DNA of 64,000 nt from Firmicutes bacterium HGW-Firmicutes-16 (lineage in GTDB: Bacteria; Bacillota; Clostridia; Oscillospirales; Oscillospiraceae), in contig PGZZ01000005.1 in NCBI GenBank assembly GCA_002841545.1, positions 124,001 to 188,000 of the forward strand, in the 5' to 3' direction. Each line of letters starts with the position of its first letter. Positions within the stretch are counted from its first letter, which is position 1. Positions 26,470 to 35,326 of this stretch are shown here, one piece after another. Below the pieces are notes generated by a model. That model did not search any database. It saw only the letters and a list, made by a program, of their open reading frames with translations, and had not been told where the DNA came from. A program made the translations under genes and the position numbers.

Positions 26470-28143
26470 TTAAAACAAACCGGTAATTATTCCGTTGTCA
26501 TCGACGTCAATGTTCTCAGCGGCAGGAACCTTGGGAAGCCCGGGCATTGTCATTATATCACCAGTGAGAGCAACTATGAAGCCCGCTCCTGCCGAAACCT
26601 TGAGGTTTCGCACAGCGACCTTGAAGCCTCGAGGCGCGCCAAGCTTCTTTGGGTCGTCCGAAAAGCTGTATTGAGTCTTTGCCATGCAGATAGGCAGGCC
26701 TCCGAAGCCGAGCGCCGTTAGCTGCGCCGCCTGCTTTTTCGCATTTTCAGTTAACTCCACGCCGTCGGCGCGGTATATTCTTGTGCATATCGTTTCGAGC
26801 TTTTCCTCGATGCTCTTGTCACAGTCATAGGAAAACGCAAAGTTGTTGTCCTGTTCAGCAAGGCGAACGACCTCTTTCGCAAGCTCAACGCCGCCTTCTC
26901 CGCCACGTCCCCAGACCTCCGAGAGCGCAACGTTGACGCCTTTTTCGCGGCACTTATCCTCAATGAGTTTAAGCTCCGCCTCGGTATCTGCGGGGAAGCG
27001 GTTTATTGCAACGACACAGGGTAGATTATAGACCTGCGTGATATTTTCAACGTGCTGCAAAAGGTTCGGAAGGCCCTTTTCGAGAGCTTCTAAATCCTCA
27101 TTGCAAAGCTCTGTCTTTAACGCGCCTCCGTGGTGCTTGAGCGCACGCACCGTTGCAACGATGACGACCGCGGAGGGCAAAAGCCCCGCCATACGGCACT
27201 TGATATCAAGGAACTTCTCCGCGCCGAGGTCCGCACCGAAGCCCGCCTCCGTAACGGCGTAATCGCCCAGCTTTAACGCCATCCTTGTCGCCATGACGGA
27301 GTTACAGCCGTGAGCGATGTTCGCAAAGGGTCCGCCGTGGACTATTGCGGGGGTATGCTCAAGAGTCTGCACAAGGTTCGGCTTTAGCGCGTCCTTCAAA
27401 AGTGCCGCCATTGCGCCCGAAGCTTTGAGCTGACCTGCCGTGACAGGCTTGTCGTCATATGTGTAGCCGACGATGATGGACGAAAGGCGTTTTTTCAGGT
27501 CCGCAATACCGCTTGAAAGGCACAGCACCGCCATAACTTCAGATGCAACCGTGATATCAAAGCCGTCCTCTCGCGGGCAGCCGTTCATCTTGCCGCCAAG
27601 TCCGTCCACTATAAATCGAAGCTGGCGGTCGTTCATATCGACCGCGCGCTTCCACGTAATTTTTTTTGGGTCGATACCGAGGGAGTTTCCCTGCTGAATG
27701 TGGTTATCCAACATCGCCGCGAGCAGATTGTTCGCAGCGCCTATTGCGTGAAAGTCTCCTGTAAAGTGAAGGTTAATGTCCTCCATGGGGATAACCTGCG
27801 CGTACCCGCCGCCGGCGGCGCCGCCCTTGACCCCGAACACGGGACCGAGTGAAGGTTCTCTCAGAGCGACGACTGAGTTTTTGCCGATTTTTCTCAGACC
27901 GTCCGCAAGTCCGACAGTTGTTGTGGTCTTACCCTCTCCCGCGGGGGTCGGGGTAATCGCCGTAACAAGAATCAGCTTACCGTCCTCTTTTTTTGTATCG
28001 TTTAGAAGTGAAAGGTCGATTTTGGCTTTATAGTTGCCGTATTGCTCAATATATTTCTCACCGATGCCGCATTTTTCTGCAATCTCGGTAATCTTTTCGG
28101 GAACGGTCTCCTGAGCAATCTGAATATCAGTCTTAATTTCCAT
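26470..28143 (-). CDS. fhs: Formate-tetrahydrofolate ligase
   Basis: ATP-dependent formation of 10-formyl-tetrahydrofolate from formate, a step of the Wood-Ljungdahl methyl branch and of one-carbon metabolism. The 557-residue length is standard. Family blocks are [20 protein letters not shown] near 65, [19 protein letters not shown] near 104, [18 protein letters not shown] near 130 and [18 protein letters not shown] near 270. No other Wood-Ljungdahl genes are in the window, so acetogenesis cannot be claimed. The 260-bp upstream region holds no riboswitch I can recognise. Confidence 0.97.
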   Translation of the reverse strand: MEIKTDIQIAQETVPEKITEIAEKCGIGEKYIEQYGNYKAKIDLSLLNDTKKEDGKLILVTAITPTPAGEGKTTTTVGLADGLRKIGKNSVVALREPSLGPVFGVKGGAAGGGYAQVIPMEDINLHFTGDFHAIGAANNLLAAMLDNHIQQGNSLGIDPKKITWKRAVDMNDRQLRFIVDGLGGKMNGCPREDGFDITVASEVMAVLCLSSGIADLKKRLSSIIVGYTYDDKPVTAGQLKASGAMAALLKDALKPNLVQTLEHTPAIVHGGPFANIAHGCNSVMATRMALKLGDYAVTEAGFGADLGAEKFLDIKCRMAGLLPSAVVIVATVRALKHHGGALKTELCNEDLEALEKGLPNLLQHVENITQVYNLPCVVAINRFPADTEAELKLIEDKCREKGVNVALSEVWGRGGEGGVELAKEVVRLAEQDNNFAFSYDCDKSIEEKLETICTRIYRADGVELTENAKKQAAQLTALGFGGLPICMAKTQYSFSDDPKKLGAPRGFKVAVRNLKVSAGAGFIVALTGDIMTMPGLPKVPAAENIDVDDNGIITGLF

Positions 28144-28404
28144 AGCATATTCTCCCTTTCAATGTCTCACTTTTTATCGGATGGTATATTTCTATCAGAT
28201 ACAGGTCATAAACACTATGCGGCTATGATATATAATTCTGACTCAAAAATCAAGAAGTACGGAAAATCTCTGTGCATAAGTCCCTGAATTTCAAGAAATT
28301 ACCCCCTTAATCTTGCTATTTTCTGCCGTACGGTATAAAATTATTACAATATACTGAAAAGCCCAGCCCTATTCAGAGCTTTTCTGTAATTACAGGAGGC
28401 AGCA

Positions 28405-28908
28405 ATGGACAAAAACGCTCAGCCAAAGCTTACAAAAAAGCAAAATTCCTGGATGTTAATTAAATTTATTCTGTTTTCAGCCTCCGCAGGTATAATTCAG
28501 TTTGGCTCATTTACTCTTCTTAACGAATTTGCACACCTTGACAAGTACACAAGGCTGGATGAACTGCTTGGAAACGATTACGGTCTTTCGTACTTTATCG
28601 CTCTTGTGCTGTCCGTTCTGTGGAACTTTACGCTGAACCGGAAATTCACCTTTAAGTCCGTTGCAAACGTTCCGGTTGCCATGCTTAAAATATTCGGCTA
28701 CTATCTAGTATTCACACCCCTTTCCTTATGGTGGGGTGTCAAGCTTACCAATCTTGGTTGGAACTATTACTTGGTTTTGGGTATCACAATGCTTGCAAAT
28801 CTCAGCACGGAATTCATATATGACCGTTTTGTCGTTTACAGGAACAACATATATACAAGCAAAGCGGCTATGTGCGAACTTCGCGAAAAAGCCGATGAAA
28901 CAAAATAA
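28405..28908 (+). CDS. GtrA-family membrane protein
   Basis: A 167-residue protein with four membrane helices (about 17-38, 60-78, 92-112, 120-138) and the GtrA-type pattern VLWNFTLNRKFTFKS near 74, plus LSTEFIYDRFVVYRNN near the end. GtrA proteins are linked to moving lipid-linked sugars across the membrane. No glycosyltransferase is adjacent. The ATG has ACAGGAGGC upstream. The next gene starts 14 bp downstream in the same direction. Confidence 0.87.
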   Translation: MDKNAQPKLTKKQNSWMLIKFILFSASAGIIQFGSFTLLNEFAHLDKYTRLDELLGNDYGLSYFIALVLSVLWNFTLNRKFTFKSVANVPVAMLKIFGYYLVFTPLSLWWGVKLTNLGWNYYLVLGITMLANLSTEFIYDRFVVYRNNIYTSKAAMCELREKADETK

Positions 28909-28922
28909 TTCGGGAGTATTAA

Positions 28923-30122
28923 ATGGAACTTAACAAGGAAAATATAAAAAAGATAATCTACATCCTTTGCGCCGCAATCCTTTTCTGCATAGGGCTCATT
29001 AACCTCAGCAGTGTATGGGGATTTATACGTAGTATTTTCAGCATCCTTACGCCTTTTATAATCGGACTGTGCATCGCGTTCGTTCTGAATCCGCTCGTTT
29101 CCCTACTCGAAAAAAACCTGCTCGTCGGGTTGAATAAACGCTTTCCAAAAAAGGCAAAGTCTGTTGCGCGCGGGCTAAGCACTGTGCTGACACTCATAAT
29201 CGTCTCTGGATTTATCTCGCTTATCATTCTTTTAGTGGTTCCCGCGGTCAACGACGCGTTTACGCAGATTTTCAGGGGCCTTCCGTCGCAAATCACCACT
29301 CTAGTTGTGAAAACCAATAGCCTCTTGGCTAAATTAGAAAAATTCGGAGTATCTTTCAGGATACCGCTCGGAGAAACCGACGAATGGACGAAGATGATAA
29401 ACGACGCCAAGGCAGAGGTTCAAAATGCTCTTGAACGCGGCGCGCTAAACGATATTGCAAGCACGACGCTCTCGCTAGTCAGCGGTTTCCTCAGTTTTAT
29501 TCTCGGACTTATTTTCTCGCTCTATGTGCTGGCCCAGAAGGAGAGGCTCGGCAGCTTCTTATCCCGCTTTGTCAGAGCCTATTGGAAGGAAAAGACCTCT
29601 GCACATATATTCAAGGTCGCTCATCTGACAAAAGTATCCTTCCGAAATTTCGTTACGGGGCAGCTAACGGAAGCCATGATTATTGGTACGCTTTGCTTTT
29701 TTGGTATGCTGATTTTCCATTTCCCCTATGCCGCGGCGACCTCAGCCGTTGTCGGCGTTATGGCTCTCGTCCCCATTTTCGGCGCATGGATCGGCGGTAT
29801 ACTCGGCGCACTGCTTTCCCTTTCCGTTTCCCCCACAAGAGCGCTGCTGTTTATCGTCTTCCTCATTGTTCTGCAACAGCTTGAGGGCAATTTCATCTAT
29901 CCCCGAGTCGTCGGCAAATCCATCGGGCTTCCCGGCATACTCGTGTTCTCCGCGGTCATACTTGGCTCCAGCGTCGGGGGTGTGGTCGGCATCCTCTTGG
30001 CCGTTCCGATATGCTCGATCCTCTTCGTCCTAACAAAAGAGGGAATTGACTATCGGCTTAGCAAGAAAAAAGCGATAAAGAATCTTGAGGAAATCGGAAT
30101 ACCGACTGATGACAAATCATAA
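28923..30122 (+). CDS. AI-2E family transporter
   Basis: A 399-residue polytopic permease of the AI-2 exporter (UPF0118/YdbI) superfamily. The N-terminal helices are at about 9-28 and 32-52. A large amphipathic region follows (about 100-190), then the characteristic ARAYWKEKTSAHIFKVAHLT and FRNFVTGQLTEAMIIGTLCF segments. The C-terminal helical bundle contains LVPIFGAWIGGILGALLSLS and EGNFIYPRVVGKSIGLPGI, which are family hallmarks. Some members are Na/Li-H antiporters and some export autoinducer-2; the sequence does not decide which. Confidence 0.92.
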   Translation: MELNKENIKKIIYILCAAILFCIGLINLSSVWGFIRSIFSILTPFIIGLCIAFVLNPLVSLLEKNLLVGLNKRFPKKAKSVARGLSTVLTLIIVSGFISLIILLVVPAVNDAFTQIFRGLPSQITTLVVKTNSLLAKLEKFGVSFRIPLGETDEWTKMINDAKAEVQNALERGALNDIASTTLSLVSGFLSFILGLIFSLYVLAQKERLGSFLSRFVRAYWKEKTSAHIFKVAHLTKVSFRNFVTGQLTEAMIIGTLCFFGMLIFHFPYAAATSAVVGVMALVPIFGAWIGGILGALLSLSVSPTRALLFIVFLIVLQQLEGNFIYPRVVGKSIGLPGILVFSAVILGSSVGGVVGILLAVPICSILFVLTKEGIDYRLSKKKAIKNLEEIGIPTDDKS

Positions 30123-30131
30123 CTTATACAA

Positions 30132-30159
30132 AAAACGGACAGCTTCGGCTGTCCGTTTT
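30132..30159. terminator. Bidirectional terminator, AI-2E / asparaginase genes
   Basis: A perfect 12-bp stem with a TTCG tetraloop (AAAACGGACAGC/GCTGTCCGTTTT) lies between convergent genes. Confidence 0.95.
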
Positions 30160-30164
30160 ATTAA

Positions 30165-31157
30165 TTAGAAGGTAACTTCACCTGCGCAGTTTGTTGAAAA
30201 TATCTTTCGAATCTCCTCCAAGTCGGAAGCCTGCCCCAGTGCCCACATAAGCTTCGTGACCGCCGCCTCGGTGGTCATATCAAGACTCTGTATGGCACCC
30301 GTAGCAATCACCTTGCGCCCGACCTCGTAGAGTGAAAAGTCGCTCTTTTCATAAAGGCACTGGCTGCACACGACAACAGGTATTCCGCCGTCCACAAGCT
30401 GCTTAATCGGTGCGAAAAGGTCACGCCGCAGGTAGTGAAGCCCGCCCGCTCCAAAGGTTTCAAGCACCACTCCGCGGTAATTCATGCCCCGCAGGCAATC
30501 GAAAATAGCAGGGTTTGTTCCCGGAATGAGCTTCAACAAAAAAACATCGTTGCACAAATTGTCTTTAAGCTCGCACTTTCCGCCTCTCGGCGCAAACCGT
30601 TGGGTGACAAGGCGCACGCCGTCCGCGAAAAATTCACCCCTGTTTTGAGAGTTCACGCTCTCAAACGCGTCAAAGCCCATAGTGCGAACCTTGACGGCGC
30701 GGCAGCCGCGCATGAGCTTGTGGTTGAAGGCGATCGTCACGCCGACGACGTTGTGATCAATCGCGGCAAGCGCGGTCGCGAGATTTGACTGCGCGTCCGA
30801 AAGCGGTGAGCCTATGGGTATCTGCGAGCCCGTGAAAACAACGGGCTTATCGAGGTTTTGCAGCATAAACGTGACCGCCGAGGCCGTATAGGCCATCGTA
30901 TCCGTGCCGTGGGTGACGACAAAGCCGTCATAGTCTGGCAGCGCTTCATAAACACTGCGAGCAATTATCTTCCATTCCTCAGCCTGGATATTCGAGCTGT
31001 CTAAATTCAGGATGGCTTTATATGATATTTCATAGTATTTTCCGAACTTTTCTAGCGCGCCCATTAGCTCCGGCGGCGCTGACTGCGGAACCATGCCCTC
31101 TTCTCCCGCACGGGAGGAAATTGTCCCGCCGGTTGCAAGGATTAGAACCTTTTTCAC
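30165..31157 (-). CDS. L-asparaginase
   Basis: A 330-residue enzyme that hydrolyses asparagine to aspartate and ammonia, in the type I-like (AnsA) size class. Both catalytic threonine signatures are present: LILATGGTISSR at 5-16 and FVVTHGTDTMAYTASAV near 80. A further VVCSQCLYE region near 262 is typical of the C-terminal domain. No signal peptide is seen, so it is cytosolic. It follows the MATE gene by 13 bp, which suggests co-transcription without an obvious common function. Confidence 0.94.
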   Translation of the reverse strand: MKKVLILATGGTISSRAGEEGMVPQSAPPELMGALEKFGKYYEISYKAILNLDSSNIQAEEWKIIARSVYEALPDYDGFVVTHGTDTMAYTASAVTFMLQNLDKPVVFTGSQIPIGSPLSDAQSNLATALAAIDHNVVGVTIAFNHKLMRGCRAVKVRTMGFDAFESVNSQNRGEFFADGVRLVTQRFAPRGGKCELKDNLCNDVFLLKLIPGTNPAIFDCLRGMNYRGVVLETFGAGGLHYLRRDLFAPIKQLVDGGIPVVVCSQCLYEKSDFSLYEVGRKVIATGAIQSLDMTTEAAVTKLMWALGQASDLEEIRKIFSTNCAGEVTF

Positions 31158-31170
31158 CTATTTGTCCACC

Positions 31171-32547
31171 TCAACATTCTTTAACCGCGAAAAGCTCCCG
31201 TTTTCTCACCCGTATGTAAAGCGCGAAAGATGCAATTGCCGTCAGCAGTTCAGCGCACGGAAGTGCCCACCAGACCATGTTGACGGTTCCTGTCAGTGAG
31301 AAAAGGTATGCAAGCGGCAGCGCCCCCACAAGCTGGCGCACGCTCTGAAGAATGAGCGTGTGCACCCCGTGCCCCAGCGCTTGGAACACGGAACCGATAA
31401 CAAACATAACAGATGCAAAAATATAACCGAGGCTGATAATCTTCAGCGCCGCGACGCCCATCTCCATAGTTTCGGGATTATCAATAAACGGCGATAGAAC
31501 CGTTCTTGGTGCGAGCTGGAAAATGAGGATTCCGCACGCCATGATACCGGTCGCGTACGTCAACGCAAGTCGCGTTGTTTTTTTGATTCTATCCGGCTTT
31601 TTTGCCCCGAAATTATAGGCTACAATCGGAATCATCCCGCTTGTCAGACCAAACACGGGCATAAAGATAAAGCTCTGGAGCTTTATATAAACGCCCATAA
31701 CAGCGGTCGCGGCTGTCGAAAACCCGAGCAGAATACGATTCATGCCGTAGGCAAAAACCGAAAACAGCGTGGTTGTCAAAATAGCGGGGATCCCCACGGA
31801 GTAAATCTCTCCAATCACCTTCAAGCTGGGCCGAAAACCCTTCAGCTTCAGGCTGATTTCCTTGTTCCTTTTCAGGTTGAACGTGAGGTCGACAATCATT
31901 GCCAGTATCTGACCGATGACTGTTGCATAAGCCGCACCCGCAACCCCCAACTTTGGAAAGCCAAAGTTTCCCAAGATAAGGCAGTAGTCGAGAGCAATGT
32001 TTGCTAGCGCGCCAACAATTTGCCCAATCATTGCATGCTTTGTCAGCCCCGTCGACTGCAGCAGCCTTGAAAACGCTAAGTCAAAGAATATGCCAAAGCA
32101 AATAATTGTACAGATTGATAGATAGGCGGTTCCCATTTCAACAATTTCCGCTATGTCGGTCTGCGTTCTGAAATAAGCCCGCGCAAAAAATATGCCGAAT
32201 ATCATAAATATCAGCGTGTTCATCAGCGCGAGAAAAATTCCGTTCATCGCGACAGCGTCGACAGCAGGCTTATTCTTCTGCCCAAGCCGCCGAGACAGGA
32301 GTGCGTTCATTCCGATACCGGTTCCAACGCCGAAGCCAATCATTAAGTTTTGCACGGGGAAGGCAAGGGAAACTGCTGTAAGGGCGTTTTCGCTGATACG
32401 CGAGACAAAAAAGCTGTCTACTACGTTATAAAGAGCTTGTACAAGCATTGAAAATATCAGTGGTAGCGCTATCTTCAACAACAGCTTGTTTTCTGACATT
32501 GTCCCCATTATGTTTTCGGGTATTTTGACTTCTTCGTTCATATGCAA
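31171..32547 (-). CDS. MATE-family efflux transporter
   Basis: A 458-residue protein with 12 predicted helices in two related halves, of the DinF/NorM multidrug and toxin extrusion family. The N-terminal half opens with LLLKIALPLIFSMLVQALYN and VVDSFFVSRISENALTAVSL; the second half has QSFIFMPVFGLTSGMIPIVAYNFGA, which is diagnostic. It exports cationic compounds in exchange for Na+ or H+; the substrate is unknown. It is the first gene of a pair with asparaginase. Confidence 0.93.
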   Translation of the reverse strand: MHMNEEVKIPENIMGTMSENKLLLKIALPLIFSMLVQALYNVVDSFFVSRISENALTAVSLAFPVQNLMIGFGVGTGIGMNALLSRRLGQKNKPAVDAVAMNGIFLALMNTLIFMIFGIFFARAYFRTQTDIAEIVEMGTAYLSICTIICFGIFFDLAFSRLLQSTGLTKHAMIGQIVGALANIALDYCLILGNFGFPKLGVAGAAYATVIGQILAMIVDLTFNLKRNKEISLKLKGFRPSLKVIGEIYSVGIPAILTTTLFSVFAYGMNRILLGFSTAATAVMGVYIKLQSFIFMPVFGLTSGMIPIVAYNFGAKKPDRIKKTTRLALTYATGIMACGILIFQLAPRTVLSPFIDNPETMEMGVAALKIISLGYIFASVMFVIGSVFQALGHGVHTLILQSVRQLVGALPLAYLFSLTGTVNMVWWALPCAELLTAIASFALYIRVRKRELFAVKEC

Positions 32548-32795
32548 TTTTCTCTTTCTTTTGTTATTTGCTTAGACGCAGATGCCAATAATAAGCACAT
32601 TCGCGAAAATATGCCGGATTGCTTCCGTTACAGAAGAAGTCGGTGTTATGTATTTTAACACTATTTTTAAATGAATTCAACAAAGATGTCCCCCATTACG
32701 CCTTCGATAAGGCTATTTTTGTTTTTTGTGTTTGATTCTCCGTTAATCGGAAATAATTGATTTATGCAAGAAAATCGGAGACGGAGGGACGGACC

Positions 32796-33014
32796 ATGGA
32801 CTATCTGAAAAACGGAAAGCGGAAAACAATTGGCGGCAAGGAGCTTACCTTTATCCGCTGTGACAGGGACGGAAATATCATTCCGGAAGAAGCTCTGAGG
32901 AGTCTTGGAATTACGAACCCGACTATCGAGCACATCGTTGCAGGTGTCGCCGGGCGGATTACGATGTCGGACGATGAGCGAGGCACCTTCGAGGACGGTA
33001 TGATTACAGGCTGA
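32796..33014 (+). CDS. Small protein upstream of the serine recombinase
   Basis: A 72-residue protein. The ATG at 32796 has GACGGAGGGACGG upstream; an earlier Met 39 bp before has no site. It opens MDYLKNGKRKTIGGKEL and is acidic toward the C-terminus (MSDDERGTFEDG). It stands 74 bp ahead of the recombinase gene in the same direction. I recognise no family. Small proteins beside large serine recombinases can be recombination directionality factors or regulators, so that role is a hypothesis here. Confidence 0.62.
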   Translation: MDYLKNGKRKTIGGKELTFIRCDRDGNIIPEEALRSLGITNPTIEHIVAGVAGRITMSDDERGTFEDGMITG

Positions 33015-33088
33015 CAGATAGCAGCTCACTTTAGGCGGCACAAAGCGTGCCGCCTGTTACTTAATTTTAGCAACAGAGGGGTCGTCAA

Positions 33089-34495
33089 ATGGCAAAGAGC
33101 AAGATGCGGAAGCTGACTCCGGACCCGAACGAAATCGTTAAGATCGCAATGTATGTCAGGGTATCCACTGACCGTCAGGCGGAGGAGGGCTACTCCATCG
33201 AGGTTCAAAAGGAGCGGCTCGTTGCTTTTTCAAAGACTATGGACGGTGAGGTTTCCTACGAGTTCTACATTGACGACGGCTTTTCCGGGGCAACACTCGA
33301 GCGTCCCGCAATGCAGCGGCTCATTCTTGACGCGAAAAACAGAGCAATCACCCACATCTGCGTCTATAAGCTCGACCGTCTTAGCCGTTCGCAGAAAGAC
33401 ACCCTGCACCTTATTGAGGACATTTTTCTCCCGAACAACATCGCCTTCATCTCGATTCAGGAGAGCTTCAACACCGCCACCGCTTTCGGACGGGCAGTCG
33501 TTGGCATACTCTCCGTCTTCGCCCAGCTCGAAAGAGAAAACATTTATGAGCGCACACGGAGCGGAATGCAAAAGCGTGTCGAGGCAGGCTTCTGGCCGGG
33601 CGGCGGCGGTGTGCCCTTCGGATACGACTACGACCTTGACAAGGGTATCCTTGTTCCCAATAGCGACGCCGATACCGTCCGTCAGGTCTACAGCCTATAT
33701 CTCAAGGGCTATTCGCTTCAAAACATTGCAAACACCCTTGGACTTAAATATGAAAAGCTCGCATCTCAGATACTTCTGCGAAAAACCAACATTGGCATTA
33801 TCGATTATAATGGTGTCGAATATAAGGGTCAGCACGAACCGATCGTCTCGCTCGAAACCTTTGAGAAGGCAATGGCGCTCCACGCCCAGCGCTCTGAAAA
33901 GGGACTCTCTGCAGGTACAAAGCACCTCCTCACGGGGCTCATATACTGCGGCGTTTGCGGGGCGAAAATGCGCTATCAGAAGTGGGGAAACGCAGGGTTT
34001 AAGCTCGTCTGTTATTCGCAGCAGATTTCAAAGCCCTATCTTATTAAGGATCCGGACTGCAACAATGAAACGGTCTGGGCAGAGGATATTGAAAAAGCTC
34101 TGATTGCGGATCTCATGGAGATGACCGCGGACGAAATAGGCTCCGAAGACTCTGACACACCCGTTTCTCTCTCCGAGACTCTGCAAAGGAAGAAGGCGCT
34201 TTTGGAACAGAAGCTAAGAAGACTCTATGACCTCTACAGCGACTCCGATAACAGCGTCCTGCTTGAGAGTATTAACGAGCAAACGAACGAGATAAAAAAA
34301 CTGGACGAAAAAATTAAGCAAGAGGAAAGCCGCGGGCTTTGGACAAAGAATGCGGAAGCGGCAAAAGAGCAGCTTCGAAACATCCGCGAAACGTGGAACT
34401 ACATGGATATTCAGGAACAGCGCAACCTCGTCTGCTCCGTCATCGACAAGATAACCGTAACGCACAATTCGGTGCGGATGGACTATAGGTATTGA
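33089..34495 (+). CDS. Large serine recombinase
   Basis: A 468-residue site-specific recombinase. The resolvase N-terminal catalytic domain spans about 17-165, with the nucleophile Ser26 in AMYVRVSTDRQAEEGYSIE and the ICVYKLDRLSRSQKDT motif. The recombinase domain (about 190-290) follows. A zinc ribbon has CGVCGAKM, LVCYS and a Cys in DPDCNN. A coiled coil (about 360-435) lies before the end, as in SpoIVCA, phiC31-like and TnpX-like integrases. The gene reads toward the 3' segment of sigG, 250 bp away, the position expected for the end of an intervening element. GAGGGG lies ahead of the ATG. Confidence 0.95.
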   Translation: MAKSKMRKLTPDPNEIVKIAMYVRVSTDRQAEEGYSIEVQKERLVAFSKTMDGEVSYEFYIDDGFSGATLERPAMQRLILDAKNRAITHICVYKLDRLSRSQKDTLHLIEDIFLPNNIAFISIQESFNTATAFGRAVVGILSVFAQLERENIYERTRSGMQKRVEAGFWPGGGGVPFGYDYDLDKGILVPNSDADTVRQVYSLYLKGYSLQNIANTLGLKYEKLASQILLRKTNIGIIDYNGVEYKGQHEPIVSLETFEKAMALHAQRSEKGLSAGTKHLLTGLIYCGVCGAKMRYQKWGNAGFKLVCYSQQISKPYLIKDPDCNNETVWAEDIEKALIADLMEMTADEIGSEDSDTPVSLSETLQRKKALLEQKLRRLYDLYSDSDNSVLLESINEQTNEIKKLDEKIKQEESRGLWTKNAEAAKEQLRNIRETWNYMDIQEQRNLVCSVIDKITVTHNSVRMDYRY

Positions 34496-34529
34496 GTCCC
34501 TCTATTCTAAGTTTGCGATGATGTAAAAA

Positions 34530-34643
34530 GGGCTCAGAGCGTTCGCAGACGAGGAAGCGCCGCACGTCGCTGTATGAGTATACAGCAGGGCGGTGCTGAC
34601 GAAGTAAGCTAAGAGCCATTGATTATATCGGCGCGAGCCGATA
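34530..34643 (+). ncRNA. Structured RNA candidate beside the recombinase
   Basis: Nested pairing closes a long-range structure. GGCTC (34531-34535) pairs GAGCC (34613-34617); AGC (34538-34540) pairs GCT (34608-34610); TTCG (34542-34545) pairs CGAA (34600-34603); GCGCCGC (34557-34563) pairs GCGGTGC (34590-34596); GCTGTAT (34569-34575) pairs ATACAGC (34580-34586). A second hairpin, TATCGGC-GCGA-GCCGATA, follows at 34626-34643. This looks like a real folded RNA rather than an att site alone. I cannot name the family with confidence; the clostridial raiA RNA is one candidate to test. No protein is encoded here. Confidence 0.45.
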
Positions 34644-34745
34644 CTTTGTTGAGTTGATGCGGAATTCTTCTTAAATAACACAAATTCTATCTGGCTCTTC
34701 GCGGTGCGATTGCTCTGTGCGCTTGCGTCTCGACTATGGACGCTC

Positions 34746-35246
34746 GTTCCGATGATAGCGGGAGAGATAAGACGCTATTTGCGTGACAACAGCTCAATTC
34801 GAGTCAGCCGGAGCATGCGCGACACGGCCTACAAAGTCCTTCAGGTTAAGGAACGTCTCACGGCGGAGCGGCAGAAGGAACCGGACATTGGCGAGATTGC
34901 GAAAATTCTCAAAATCTCGCGACAGGAGGTCTATTTTGCGCTCGACGCAATCTCGGAGCCGATTTCAATATACGAGCCTGTTTTCTCCGACGGCGGTGAG
35001 AGCATCTGCGTCATGGACCAGATTGGCGACAGCAAGAACACTGACGATGCGTGGATTGAGCAGATTGCTCTTTCTGCAGCGGTCGCGGGGCTTGACAGCA
35101 GGGAAAAGCGGATTCTTGCGCTTCGGTTTTACGACGGAAAGACCCAGATGGAGGTCGCCTCCGAAGTCGGAATAAGTCAGGCGCAGGTTTCCAGACTTGA
35201 AAAAAACGCCATCGATCAGATCAAAAGAAGCATAGACGCCGGATAA
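34746..35246 (+). pseudogene. sigG: 3' segment of sporulation sigma factor G, missing the 5' part
   Basis: The reading frame matches SigG from region 2.4 to the end. VPMIAGEIRRYLRDN is the conserved sequence after FSTYA, and IRVSRSMRDTAYKVLQV, the ALDAI-EPISIYEPVF segment, CVMDQIGD and the region 4.2 helix EVGISQAQVSRLEKNAI all follow in order. About 95 N-terminal residues (regions 1-2.3) are absent. Upstream, the frame runs into unrelated DNA beside the serine recombinase, and no ribosome-binding site precedes an in-frame start. ylmC follows, as it often does after sigG in Clostridia. It is either one half of a gene split by an excisable element or a remnant. No 5' half is found anywhere in the window. 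Confidence 0.85.
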
Positions 35247-35292
35247 ATTATCTGCGTTTTTTGATAATAAAATTAAGTAATAGGACAATCAT

Positions 35293-35319
35293 CACCCCCC
35301 ATATCATATCTGGGGGGTG
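35293..35319 (+). promoter_or_regulatory. Hairpin sequestering the ylmC ribosome-binding site
   Basis: A perfect 9-bp stem, CACCCCCCA (35293-35301) with TGGGGGGTG (35311-35319), places the only purine-rich Shine-Dalgarno sequence of ylmC (ATG at 35327) entirely inside the 3' arm. Translation would need this hairpin opened, for example by a coupled or upstream ribosome, a protein or an alternative start of transcription. Confidence 0.6.
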
Positions 35320-35326
35320 TATTAAT

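Noticed and set aside
26470-28143. fhs as proof of acetogenesis by the Wood-Ljungdahl pathway
   Set aside because: Only this one step is seen; fhs also serves ordinary one-carbon metabolism and purine synthesis.
28144-28404. Tetrahydrofolate riboswitch upstream of fhs
   Set aside because: I looked for the conserved core on the minus strand and could not find it; the gap is A/T-rich without a convincing fold.
32548-32795. 5' half of sigG or its inverted copy at the left side of the recombinase
   Set aside because: Neither strand gives the expected region 2 sequence here; only unrelated short frames are present.
34704-34751. An ATG at 34704 as the true start of a short sigma factor
   Set aside because: The added residues do not resemble any sigma region and no ribosome-binding site precedes it; homology begins only at 34746.
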